From NCBI GenBank assembly GCA_003586115.2, contig QVOM02000029.1:23922829-23986828 (forward strand): a stretch of 64,000 nucleotides of DNA. Reading direction: 5' to 3'. Positions 1-10,358 of this stretch are shown here, one piece after another. Source of the DNA: Salvator merianae. Lineage: Eukaryota; Chordata; Lepidosauria; Squamata; Teiidae. The notes beneath the pieces are model-generated. The model saw only the letters and a program-made list of their open reading frames with translations, was not told the DNA's origin and ran no database searches. Position numbers and translations under genes: made by a program. Positions within the stretch are counted from its first letter, which is position 1, and each line of letters starts with the position of its first letter.

Positions 1-532
1 TCCCGCCATGCACTTATCACGGCTGTGCTGAAGCACCTGCATTGGTTGCCAATTAGCTACCAGACCACATTCAAAGTTTTATCTTTGGCATACAAGGCCT
101 TTAACAACTTGGGACAACTTGCTTGGCAGACCAGCTCTCTCCGCATAGACCTGGGGGATTATTAAGATCTGCAGGGGAGGCCTACTGCAGGTATCACAAG
201 TCATTGAATGTCATCTTATGACTACCTACAAATGGGCCTTGTCTGTAGTTGTACGCATCCTCCGAAATGGTCTCTCCTCTGATATTCATAGGACATCTTA
301 GCTTCTGGGTTTTAGGCACCAATTGAAGACTTATCTTTTTTATCCAGGCCTTTCCAGAATGAATGTTTGTTTTCCCTATCTTTGATTTTAATCACATGCA
401 TAACTATCTATCTATCTATATCTATATATAGTTATGATTTTTGATGTTTTTATTCTTGGTAAACCACTTTGAGATTATATTTTGATGAGATGTGATATAT
501 CAAAGTTTTGAATAAATAAATAACAAATAAAT
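1..532 (+). mobile_element. L2-type LINE, 3' end fragment
   Basis: The first ~110 bases decode in broken frames to the L2 ORF2 C-terminal pattern (LKHLHWLPISYQ, then FKVLSLAYKAF). The fragment closes with the usual L2-like 3' end: a stretch giving 'aaccactttgagat' followed by an AATAAATAAATAAC tail at 511-532. It is 5'-truncated by the window edge and has stops and frameshifts, so it is dead. A short TCTA repeat lies at 404-428. The assignment rests on the HWLP motif plus the tail and is fairly secure at the clade level. Confidence 0.75.
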
Positions 533-593
533 TGTATAAGGATTGAGAAGATGTGAAGCCAGTCCTCTCTTTGCTGGATTTTTGGCTGACATT

Positions 594-988
594 GAGCCTG
601 TTTGCACTTTACACCATAGAAAAGGATAATTATTCTGTTCTACAGTGGAACAGACCTGACAGTGTAGACACCATTAGCACTGCAAGTCTGTAGAACAGAC
701 CGACAGCTGGATACCAGCATTCACAGTGTGAATGCTGGTGTCCTGCACCATGAGAGCAGCCAGGAAGCTTCCAGCCACTGTTATGATGACCAGCAACACT
801 GCACGATGGCACAGCCACAGCTACGCCACACTGCATCACTCTGTGTTCACACCTGGAAGTGAGTGAAAATGCACTGTACTGGGAGCAGTCCAGCTTCTCC
901 CTGTGCAGCTGTGGAACACAATTTTGTGCAGAGGCACTTGATTAGTAAGTGTCCCTGACACTCACTTTTTTCAAATGTGAACAGGCCC
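594..988. mobile_element. Non-autonomous DNA transposon, 3-bp TSD
   Basis: The left end reads GAGCCTGTTTGCACTT and the right end, reversed, reads GGGCCTGTTCACATTT, giving imperfect terminal inverted repeats. The trinucleotide ATT flanks both ends (591-593 and 989-991), consistent with a 3-bp target duplication. Just inside the left end is a 'gataattattctgttcta' segment that recurs near the ends of the elements at 52786 and 61311. There is no transposase. It belongs to the GGGCCT-terminus group found throughout the window. Confidence 0.75.
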
Positions 989-1129
989 ATTCTTATTTGT
1001 CAACCTCAAGTTGCTTCCAATATGAAATTTTGAGCTCCTTTTGAGTGGTCCACATGTGAAATCTAAGTCAATGTGTCTCTAAAAAACTGTCTGAAAGCCA
1101 GGCTTTTACAAATTATATTGCCTTCTTTG

Positions 1130-2430
1130 ATGTGGTCTGTTCTAAGGTTTCTACAGTTTTCCTGTTGAACTTCTGATTATTTCCATCTGTATGTAGCACA
1201 AATAAAGCTTTTCATCATGTCTTCTTTACATTCCTAGATGTGCTCTGCTACTATTCTGCCAGTTGGGCTTTATGTAATGATTTAACAGCTCTAGCATTAC
1301 ACCACTTGTTCATTACCTTCTTTGGATATTGGGTCTGTGGATTTCCTTAATATATTTTGAAGAGACTTTGTTTGTGTGCTACAGATATTCCAAAAGGTTA
1401 TAACAGTCTGTTGGTTTCAGAAACATGTTTGATATATGGAAAAGTAATTGTTTTTCTATGTTGTGTTACAAGAGGTTAAGTAAACAAATAAAAATAACAA
1501 GGACTGAGCTAAAAGGCTTTATATAAATAATCTATTTCTACTTTCTGAATTTCTCATTTGTGCACAATGAGGCTGTTGCTATTACAGCTGAAGAATTGGT
1601 TCATGTGAGTCATTTTCTGATAGACTTTAAGTTTCCCATTGCCTAGTCAGCTGATAAGGATATCAGGGAAGGATAGGTCTTTGTTTTCTTCTTTTTCTAT
1701 GAATTTGGTTCCACTAAATATGTTATTTATTATCATATTCACTTATTCTACTTGGTCTTTTAAGTGTAATGATAATTGATATAACAGAGTCATATTTTTG
1801 CTTTAACAGGAACATTCTTGCTTCGAATCATTGCATTACTGTTTCTGCTATGAGTCCTGAAATGGGAGTTCCCATTGGGATTTCTTTTATCTGTTTATAG
1901 ATGTAGCCATCAAACTGAAAGCATGTGGTGAGGCATAAGTCTATTAGTTCCATAATGTTAAGAATCTTGAATTTGTGCTTTTTATTAAGTTGAATGAAGT
2001 GTATAAAAGTGTCTCCATTGTTTCTTTTACCACTTGTGGGTCTATTGCAAACAGAGCAGTGACATCAAATGAGACCATTATATCATTTTTTTTTAATGGT
2101 TAAGATTTTTATTTGCTCAAGACACTGTTAATAGTGAATTAATGGTACCAGGTACATGATACCAGGTACATGATGTTCTTAATTCTTTGGCTAAGTTGTA
2201 AGTTGGTGTGCTGGTAATGAAACATTGAACATAGTGGTATGTTTGGATTGTGTATTTTCAGGCATCCCTAGAACTAAGAGAGCTAATCATTTGACATTTG
2301 TCATGTTTGTTGCTTTTTGATTATGTTGTTGAGAGTTTTCTTGATTTGGCTGTCTAGTTTTTGTATTGGCTTATTGTTTATTAGATTGCAAGTTTCTATG
2401 TCACTTAATGGTTTCTTAGTCCTTTGGATG
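1130..2430 (-). mobile_element. Penelope-like retroelement remnant (RT, possible GIY-YIG)
   Basis: Reverse-strand translation gives RT motif A as IMVSFDVTALFAI (around 2045-2080) and the following region as YIYKQIKEIPMGTPISGLIA (around 1835-1905). A further block reads NNIFSGTKFIEKEE near 1690-1730. These blocks in this order are characteristic of Penelope-like RTs, in which a GIY-YIG endonuclease follows the RT. A possible decayed C-x-x-C and TGR segment near 1255-1315 would fit that domain but is weak. Stops and frameshifts are frequent, and the catalytic YxDD box is not intact. This is an old, inactive insertion. Confidence 0.7.
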
Positions 2431-2536
2431 TATTGTGTTCTGTCCATGATGACAGTGGTTCACCCCTTCCTGATAGGATAATGATAGTGTGGTCATTTTT
2501 CAGACTTCTTAATGCTGTTCTTTCTTCTGCTTTGAG

Positions 2537-2586
<50 letters not shown>

Positions 2587-2632
2587 CTTTCTTTCTTTCT
2601 TTCTTTCTTTTTTCTTTCTTCCTTCCTTTCTT
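2537..2632. repeat. (CTTT)n microsatellite
   Basis: A run of CTTT tetranucleotides with a few interruptions, ending in TTCC variants. Any reading frame through it, such as the serine/phenylalanine/leucine-rich one on the plus strand, is an artefact of the repeat. Confidence 0.97.
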
Positions 2633-2880
2633 TTTTCACTAGCAATACGATGGTTTGTCAAATTTCTTCATGATCACATTTGCATAATCTTATTATGAAT
2701 GATGTCTCCAATGCTACAAAAATTCTGTTTTGCCATTGTTTGCATTGCTGTTCAGCCCTTTGTGAAGGATGTTGTGCTCTGTTCTCCTGCTGAAGAGGTC
2801 ATCACTTCCTGTGTATGTGGAAGAGACATGAAGGAATAGCCTGGAAAAAAAATTCCCCATTACATGATAATTAATTTGCT

Positions 2881-3330
2881 TCCCACACAGTGACAGCTAG
2901 GAAGAGAGACTGTAAGGTTGCTGTCTGACTGCTGCAGCTGTTTGCCTGTCCTGTCACTTGGGACTGTGGCCTGCTGCTGTTCTGTAGGGTCTGACCATGT
3001 TTAAGTTAGGGGCCCTGCAGTCCCTAATAATCACCTGCACAGGGAAGCCAGCCCTTGGCTTATATAGGTATGTTGTCTCTGGTCTTAGTTAGTCAGACAT
3101 TCAACACAAAAGGCAACATCATGTATTTCCTAGACAGTGATTGCCAGGGTGAGAGACTGCGTGTCTGCTGCAGCTTGTTCATACCACCATGTGAGATTAT
3201 GGCCTGGCTCTGTGGAGTCTAAGTGTGTACAGGTCTGCATCCCAGAGTGGCTTGGCAGTCCCTAAAAACCACCTGCCCAGACAAGCCAGCTCATGGCCTA
3301 TAGAGGTATATTGCTTTGGGACACTGTGAG
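2881..3330 (+). repeat. Two ~238-bp tandem units upstream of the L2 ORF
   Basis: Two diverged copies of one unit lie head to tail. Shared landmarks are AGAGACTG, CTGCTGCAGCTTGTT-like text, CAGTCCCTAA (3018 and 3256), CACCTGC, AAGCCAGC and a TATA-like GGCYTATA-AGGTAT segment. The spacing between equivalent CAGTCCC words is 238 bp. They lie directly upstream of the endonuclease part of the decayed L2, where a 5' UTR would be expected. They could be promoter monomers, or an unrelated older tandem duplication. Confidence 0.55.
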
Positions 3331-3399
3331 AGAAACAGGTGTGACATCCTCTATTGTGCTGGGATCTGTGAGTGGGGTCATGTGAGTTGATTTTAAATT

Positions 3400-6130
3400 G
3401 TTTAATTATGTTTCAATATACTTATTTATATAGAGTTTGGGATTCAGAAAGGGAATAAAGCATCAAGGCAGGAAAGTATCAAGAGTAGGAAGTATCACTA
3501 TGGGCAACTATTACTGTGGTGATGGGCAGCGGGAGAAGGAGTGCAAAATGTATTAAAACCATTACTCCTTCTATTCTACCTTCCAACCAACAGAGTTTGG
3601 GGAGCCCTGTCAATCATCCCACTACTCTAATGATGCCACTTTTGAATGTCAGATCAGTCAAAAATAAAATATCAGTCATTCAGGTCTTAAATCTGGATGA
3701 AAGAACTAATCTGGTATGCATTAGTGAAACCTAAGCAGACGAATTGGGAAGACTTAATCTCAGACAGCTTTCTCTCCCAGGTTAATCAGTGCAGCACTGT
3801 TCCAGACTGGTGAGGTGGAATGAGGAGGGGGTGTCATTGTCATCCACAGAATCTCCATCCGTTTTGCCACATGGCCAATTTCCTCTAAAGTTAAGTTTGA
3901 AGGCCTGTTTTTGGTGATAGGACAGAGAGAAAAAATAAGGATTCTACTAGTGTACTGCCCTCACTTTTGTCCCATAATATGCCTGTCTGAGCTGACTGTG
4001 ATAGTCTTAAATGTGGTGTTGATGGCCTCTACCATGGTAGTGCTGGAGGTTTTCAACATTTATGCTCAGGGTCAGTGTGTAAGCTCAGTTCTTCATGTCC
4101 TACATTATGACCATAAGACTGTCTCAACATGTTAATGGCACAACACATACAGATGAACCCTTAACCTGGTCTATACTTCTGAATATATTGGTGAGAATCC
4201 ATTGGTAGAAAGGCTAGAGGTAAGTCCTTTATCGTAGACAAAAAGGCTAGAGGTAAGTCCTTTATCACTGGTGAGATTTGGACTTATAATGACTTCTCTC
4301 CTCTGCAGGAGTGAGGTGCCCACTGATAATGTTCACCCTCAAAAGCTTATGGAATCTGGGATAATTTCTGGTTGATGAGGATGGTGTTTTTGTCAAGACT
4401 GGTCTAACTGTAGAATTGCAAGATGATCAGGGCCACAACATGATCACTCCCAGATGCCTTCAACACTGCTTAGAGCACCTTGGTAATCCATGGAGCTATA
4501 GGCAATGAAACAAGAAGGCCAACAACTAGAGCACAGGTGGTATAAAAACTGTGAGCTTGACTATGAGTTAGAACACATTGTTGTGACTACTGCATAATAG
4601 TAATGGCAGCAAAAAAGAGCTATTTCTGTAACATCATTGCAACTTTTAGTAGCCACCCAGCAGGACTTTGTTGAACGATAAATGGAATCATAAGATCTGG
4701 CCTGAAGAAAGAAGGATAGCTGCCACCTGAAATCTGCTGTGACAAATTTTCAGAGCAGTTTATGAACAGTCTCTCAAATTTGCAGGGAGTTGGATGTCAC
4801 AGTTGTGAAAAGTCTAGGGGAAGTATCCAGAGAACAATATGGCCCACTTATTTTGGATCAATTTCAATTGTTGTGGCATTAAGATGTGAACAAGCTGCTT
4901 GCTAGATTTCTGTTAAGAACTAGCCAGTATGTTTTGGTCCAGGGAACAGTGAATGCTTCCTGGAGAGTTGAGGAAATCCTCCCAGCTGCCAAGGAGGTGG
5001 CAGTGTGCTCCTTTCTCAAGAGGCCCTCTCTGGATCTGGAAATGTTAAGCAACAACTATCTTGTATCTAAAATAACCTTTAAAGGCAAGTTATTGGAAAC
5101 GGCATTGGCCATTTAACTAGAAACATGCTTGGAGGCAACTAATCATTTGGACCCATTTCAATCTGGCTTCAGGCCTGTTATGACATTGAAACTGCCTTGG
5201 TCACTTTGGTTGATAAATTTGTTTGGAACAAATAGTCTGTTGGTTCTTTGTGATCTCTCAGTGGTCTTTGATACCATTGACCATGGTATCTCCCTGGAAA
5301 GGCCACAGAGACTAGAGGTGGATTTGCACTTATCTGACTAATACCATACCAGGCTGGTCAGGCTGAAGTACAGTAGCAGGTATTCACACTACGGGTGCTG
5401 AATTAGCCCAGTACTTGACCAGCAGCACATGCAGTGTGAATGACCATTGTAAAGTCCAAACTGCCAGATGTAGACATTGCCATGACAATCCAGATGAGCA
5501 AATGACTGCACAACTACAGTTACACAACCCATGTCCCCTTCCCAGACAGCACCTAAAAGGGGGTGCAGATCCAACTTCCCAGGAGCGATCCAGCCATGAC
5601 TGGTCAGTCTATGAACTACTGTTGAGTTGTCCATAGCTAGATCATTCCAGAGAGATGTTGATCAACTCTGTGTGAGCTGCAATGACAGGTATGTGCAGCC
5701 AGAACAATCCAGTGAGCCTGGATCGCTCCACCAAAAAATACAAAAAGGCCCGTGAAGTCAGAAGCATGGCTTTGCAGTTGTCCTATTCCTATTGTCAAAG
5801 TCAGTGCAAGAGAGTAATTGTGGGATTTTCTTTCTTGACAGCTTGGGATCTAACCTATGAGGGTCCTCGAGGATCAGTCTCATCTTCCACACTCTTTGGT
5901 ATCTATATGAAGCCACTGGAAGAGGTCATCAGGAGATTTAGAGTGAAGTAACATCTAAATGCAGATGACACCCAACTCTGTATTTCCTGTCCATCTGAAT
6001 CAAGAGGGGCAGCTGGGGAGTTTGGCAGGTCCTTAGAGACAGAAATGGGCTAGAGGGGGGGGGCATAAATTGAAGCTGAATGTGAACAAGTCAGAGGCTC
6101 TGTATGTGAGTGTAACAACAACCTTAGACT
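3400..6130 (+). mobile_element. Decayed L2-type LINE, endonuclease plus RT, interrupted
   Basis: The apurinic endonuclease region starts near 3635 (LLNVRSVKNKISVIQVLNLD, then LVCISET) and continues with REKIRILLVYCP near 3930 and FNIYAQG near 4055. The RT part runs from about 4890 (VQGTVNASW, then DPFQSGFR near 5150), with motif A as VLCDLSVVFDTIDHG (5240-5290). It resumes after an insertion with GPRGSVSSSTLFGIYMKPL and ends with ADDTQLC (5958-5980), which retains the ADD triplet. LKLNVNKSEALYV follows near 6070. Many stops and frameshifts show it is inactive. A DNA transposon occupies about 5317-5751. Confidence 0.8.
5317..5751. mobile_element. DNA transposon inserted in L2 RT domain
   Basis: The L2 reading stops matching the RT family after about 5316 (LERPQRLE) and resumes right after 5751 with text fitting the next RT segment. 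The inserted block starts with a GATTTGCACTT-like left end and finishes with CAAAAAGGCCC, the reversed terminus of the window-wide group. GTG occurs just inside or next to each junction and may be the target duplication. Its middle contains a CCATGACAATCC-like stretch seen in related elements. Ends are diverged, so bounds are approximate. Confidence 0.55.
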
Positions 6131-7436
6131 GATATAATAGTGGGGTGTTTTTTGTTTTTTTTTAAAAAAAAAAAAGGGGGGGGAACCAAAACAAAAAAAC
6201 TCCTTCCAGAAGCCCTCTGCATTTCATGCAGATTACAGCAATTTAGATAAATTGTTTGCTTTCTAAGAGTTCTCTAAAGGCCTTGCAATTAGTGGGCCAT
6301 GTTCAAATCAAGCTAAGGAGCCTTACACCTTCCCGAGCTGTGAATCAGCCCTTACTTCTTCAGTTCTGCATCTTCTGTCTGAAACTACTGTGTGGAAAGA
6401 AAGAAAGATACTTGTCTGTGAAAGAGCGTGCTTTCCTCATGAATGAAAGAAAAGGAGGGGCAGGTTATATTCCTTCATGCACATCTCCCTCCATTTCTAA
6501 AGCAAGACTCTTCTCTGCTGATAATTGTGAAAGTATCTCCAAATGCCTCCCAGGGTGCCCTTACTTTATGTGCACCTTGCATGAAATGTGAATTTTGTGG
6601 AGGCGGTCAGGAGAAAGAGATTCAGCTGTTTTGGCTGAAAGCTGCTGTTCTGGTTGCAACGGGGAAATGTAATAATAGACTTGGAAGAGAGAGTGGGAGG
6701 AGGTTACTGAGAGATCACAGATAAGAGAAAACTGAGTGGAAGAAAAACTGAAGAGGGTAGAGGCAGTAAGTTTCCATACTGCATGAAACCCCCTGGAAAT
6801 TTTAATGCAAAGTCAAGTAGAAATAAAAGCAATACATACCTTAGTTAGGATGAGCTTCAAACTAAAACCTCTAGTTGATTAATTTAAAATATATTATCCA
6901 ACACCTATGTGATATTTTCTCCTTCTTCCTCTTCAGTCTCTCACAACTATCCATCAACTCAATACCCCTTGCTTGACTGAACTTTTAAATTAAACATTTT
7001 TTTTAAGAATAATGAGAACAAACCTATCATTGAAAAAAAAAAATAAAGGCAATCATTCACTGACAGAAAATGAGAGCAACTTTATTTTACTTTCTGAAAA
7101 AAATGTACAATAATATAATACTCTACAAAGTAGTATACAGTGAGATTCATATTAATTCAGAATTTAGCAGCCTTCAGTTCTTCTTATTTTGGAAAATAAT
7201 GAAGGCACAGTTTAATAACAGGCTAGACATCCCTGACTTAAATAAGAGCCATTCCTCTACAAATGTATGCAGTCACTATTTTTACTCCCTAATGATATGT
7301 TAGCTGGGTTGAGATCTGTTTCTGCATATTTGTTTGTCTTAAATCAGCACAGGCAAAGTAGATTCCTAAAAAGAACTAGTGCATTTTACTAACTGATATC
7401 CAATTTTTATTACAGTAAACAAGTAATTAGTACGGT
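6131..7436. other. Unannotated stretch, low-complexity start
   Basis: A T-run, A-run and G-run occur together at 6150-6185, possibly the tail of the preceding LINE. The rest is AT-rich, ordinary-looking sequence in which I see no convincing exon, RNA gene or repeat terminus. Confidence 0.5.
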
Positions 7437-7832
7437 ATGGCAGCTTCCACACAGGGTTGCTGGCCTGTGCTAGCAGCCAATGGGGAATGCCACAACCATT
7501 TAGTAGACCTTCCCACTGAGAGGTTGTGCCTCCTAATAATGGCCTGTCCACATGGAACCAAGCAGGGTCCAGTGTTATTTCACCTGAAATAGCCCTTGAA
7601 ATAGCCCCACAAATGGGTAAGAAACAGGCCTGGGCAGTAGCTTTGCAGGTTGGAAACAAAAGTTGGGAACAAAAGTTCCCAGACTCCAAAGTTGTGCCAT
7701 GCTGTAGAAATGTGGATGGTCTGTGTCACATGCCAGATGCCACCACTCTGGTCTTGGCCCAGATCACTTGATCTGGGTCAAGACCAACCTGCATGGCATA
7801 AACCAATGTACCCCATATGGAAATCACCTATA
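7437..7832. mobile_element. Probable foldback DNA element, diverged
   Basis: The left edge carries GGTATGGCAGCTTCCACAC and the right edge, reversed, carries a TTTCCATATGG-like stretch, both resembling the GGGCCTTTCCATAC end of the 29192 element. Internally a GGAACAAAAGTTCC palindrome matches the same motif in the elements at 13314 and 44986. No clean target duplication could be read. This is a relationship by shared motifs rather than a fully bounded element. Confidence 0.4.
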
Positions 7833-8242
7833 AATCCATGACTCAGTAAAAAAACATCTGGTGAATGGTAGTGGGGAGTGGAGGAGTGGGGATGGGGTTG
7901 GTGAAACATATTTCCCTTTGCCTAAAGAGTCTATGACCCAGTGTAGCAGGACGGTGTCCAAACAGAGGTACCACACCTTTCTTTATAATAATCTTCATTT
8001 TTTTCCTGAAGACATCCTAAAATATATTGCCCACAACTGAACAGTAACCTTTGGCACAACAAGCAAGCAAGAATCAGACAGTTCCCAACTAAATCCTTTT
8101 TTCTCTCTTTTGTCTTTGCATTATAAAAGTGAAATATAGCAACCATGAAACACTTTAAAGAAAAAAAGTACAAACAAACACAACAAATCTCAGAGGGGAA
8201 AAAATGGGCATTTCCACCATAGGCAATAGTTGTTTCCTCAAT

Positions 8243-8422
8243 GGCCCTTTCTGCACTTGGCCTTATTGTGGATTATATCTCAGAATAGGGACCTGCTATG
8301 CACATGCTAGTGCAAACTATGAAAGGTCTTGCCCAGGGTCTACCATAGTCTGCACTAGCATGCAGATGGCAGGTCCCTATTCTGGAATATAATCCACAAT
8401 AAGGCCAAGTGCAGAAAGGGCT
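8243..8422. mobile_element. 180-bp foldback MITE, copy 1
   Basis: A near-palindromic unit whose ends read GGCCCTTTCTGCACTTGG and, at the far side, CCAAGTGCAGAAAGGGCT. The arms stay complementary for most of the length (GGATTATAT against ATATAATCC, GCTAGTGCA against TGCACTAGC). AAT flanks both sides (8240-8242 and 8423-8425). Other copies lie at 25638, 53282, 63019 and 63841. There is no coding capacity, and mobilisation would need a transposase from elsewhere. Confidence 0.88.
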
Positions 8423-8425
8423 AAT

Positions 8426-9090
8426 GTGATCTCTACATTTGTGATCAGGCGGCATCCAAAATTAGGAAATGAAGTAATACAGAAGATTCTATCACACAAA
8501 GCCACACATGCTGAGCCCTAAATCCCACCCAGAAACCCAGAAATCTATCCTTTTTGCAGAATGGAATAAAGAGCTCTAAAGATACCTCTAGAGTATTGTA
8601 TACAATTGAACAGCATGTGTTGCTGCTGGATGCCTAATTCTGAGGACTAATCCTCATTTTGTGTGTGTGATGGAGAAGTAGGATTGAGAAGAACCTATCA
8701 GAAAAAGGGATATCTAAATTCAAATTGGCTCACTGAGATTGGGAAAGAATGGAGGAAGCTAGCACCATAGTGATGATGAGGGGTGGAACTTCCAGACAAC
8801 CATCCAATCAATATTCAAGGAAGGAAGAAGGTCTGATAGAAGTGGAGTAAAAGAAAAAAAAGTAATAAGAAAAGTAAACAATGAGTATCTTCCTTCAAAC
8901 AAAATGTGAGTCTTGTTTCTGCTAAGAAAGTGATGAAAAGCAAGTTTGAAAAAGATAGAGGATTGTTAGAGTGACTCTGAAGTGCTAGAACTTGCAGGCA
9001 TTCAGCCAATTCTTATTCAAAGAGGGAAAGGCAGAACCAAAGGAATAAGATTCTTCTCTATTTTCTGGAATTTATGTTTATATTTTGTAG
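8426..9090. other. Unannotated sequence upstream of candidate exon
   Basis: Unique-looking AT-rich DNA with no repeat terminus recognised. If the exon at 9091 is real, this is intron; the last 20 bases (T-rich, ending TTTTGTAG) would be its acceptor tract. Confidence 0.4.
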
Positions 9091-9256
9091 TTGCAATCAA
9101 CACTTGCTTTAGGACAGGATATAAATAGTGATGAAGGCAATGATGACAATTATGTTCATGTTGTGCTAAAAATTATTAACCTGCTTTCGAAGCTTTCGTC
9201 ACTGAGAAGTAAAATTCAGTTTGCTCAGAGAGAGTGGGCATCTAATATGTTTCCAG
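9091..9256 (+). CDS. Candidate internal exon of an unidentified host gene
   Basis: A T-rich tract ending TATATTTTGTAG precedes an open 166-bp block that ends TTTCCAG followed by GTGAGG, close to the vertebrate acceptor and donor consensus. The block gives 55 codons plus one base (phase 0 in, phase 1 out): an acidic start (ALGQDINSDEGNDD), then a helix-prone basic segment (LLSKLSSLRSKIQFAQREWA). It retains TTCGAA and TTCGTC CpG sites and resembles no transposon protein I know. Beyond the donor the frame runs into a CTAT microsatellite, so the coding part must end there. I do not recognise the gene. It could be a chance open block, but paired splice sites make that less likely. Confidence 0.55.
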
Positions 9257-9263
9257 GTGAGGT

Positions 9264-9275
9264 TATGTCTGTCTG

Positions 9276-9319
<44 letters not shown>

Positions 9320-9442
9320 CCAATCTATCTATCATCTATCTTACATCTATCTTACATCTATCTTACATCCATCTTACATCTATCTTACATCTATCTTACA
9401 TCTATCTTACATCTATCCATCTATCTATCCATCTATCTATCC

Positions 9443-9476
<34 letters not shown>

Positions 9477-9479
9477 TAT
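9264..9479. repeat. (CTAT)n / (CTATCTTACAT)n compound microsatellite
   Basis: CTAT tetranucleotides, then about eight copies of an 11-bp CTATCTTACAT-type unit, then CTATCCAT and CTAT again. It starts about 8 bases after the candidate donor site at 9257. The long tyrosine/leucine/serine reading frames across it are artefacts of the repeat. Confidence 0.97.
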
Positions 9480-9540
9480 AGCATTCATCCAGCGATGCCC
9501 TAGAGCAGTGAACAGAACAAAGCCAAAGTATATGAGGTGA

Positions 9541-9983
9541 CTGAGGCTTTCTGCGCTTGCCTGCTTCATATCCATATAGTGGGTCTGGATTAGCCGAGCC
9601 CATTGATATGGACTGAGAAGAAGCATGGGCTGGATCAGTGCCATCTGCACTGATAGCACTGGATCAGATTCAGCCACAGTCTACTTTGTGGCAGCACAAT
9701 CATGCCTCCAAAGGCATATTGCGACACTGAAAGATACCTCCCAGAAGTCCTGAATGTGGGAGGTATGTCTTCAATATGTCTCCCATGTTCTGATTAATTG
9801 GGTCTCCCAAAGATACAAATTAAGGTCTCTCTTAATCCAGATCTCTTTCTCTGTCTCATGCAGACAGAGCAGAGCAGCAGGGGGCATGACCTCATAGATC
9901 TGCACTAACATGCAGATCTATGTGGTCTAGAAGTGAACTACATACACCCTTAAGATGCATTAAGGGGTTGTGCAGAAAGGCCC
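9541..9983. mobile_element. Non-autonomous DNA transposon, GGGCCT group
   Basis: The left end (GAGGCTTTCTGCGCTTGCC) and the right end (TGCAGAAAGGCCC) are imperfect inverted repeats. TGA precedes 9541 and follows 9983, a possible 3-bp duplication. It closely resembles the element at 13314: both have CTTGCCTGC, then a GTGGGTC(C/T)GGATTA stretch, a GCATGGGCTGGATCAGTG-like segment and a right part ending near ACACCCTTA. No coding potential. Confidence 0.68.
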
Positions 9984-10358
9984 TGAGATTGGTTTCCCCC
10001 CCTGTAATTTGGACTTAAAAATGGGAGTCTTGATGTACTCAGAATTGCGAAGAGATTTTTCACAATCTCCAGGCCCTATTCCTGAGAGGCACAAGTTTGG
10101 ACCGTTTTCTTGTCCACAGCAGCAACCTACAAATTGGGAACTGAGCAGCCTCACTGTGATCTCTTAAGATGCATTACAGTCAGTTTTGCACTGAAAAAAT
10201 CATTTGGAAAAATCAAGGCAAATCTTTTGATCATTGCCATACTCCACACACACCCAACTATGCAATATTGTGCAGTCCTAATCCACAAATCATACCTTCT
10301 TCTTATCCCCCCAGTGTCCCTATGTAGCATTGATCAATACGATGTCAATATATCATTT

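Noticed and set aside
9264..9479. Regularly repeated units that might suggest a CRISPR array
   Set aside because: Units are contiguous without unique spacers, and the context is vertebrate DNA.
9221..9540. Tyrosine/leucine/serine-rich open frames
   Set aside because: Translation of the CTAT array; only the part before 9257 looks coding.
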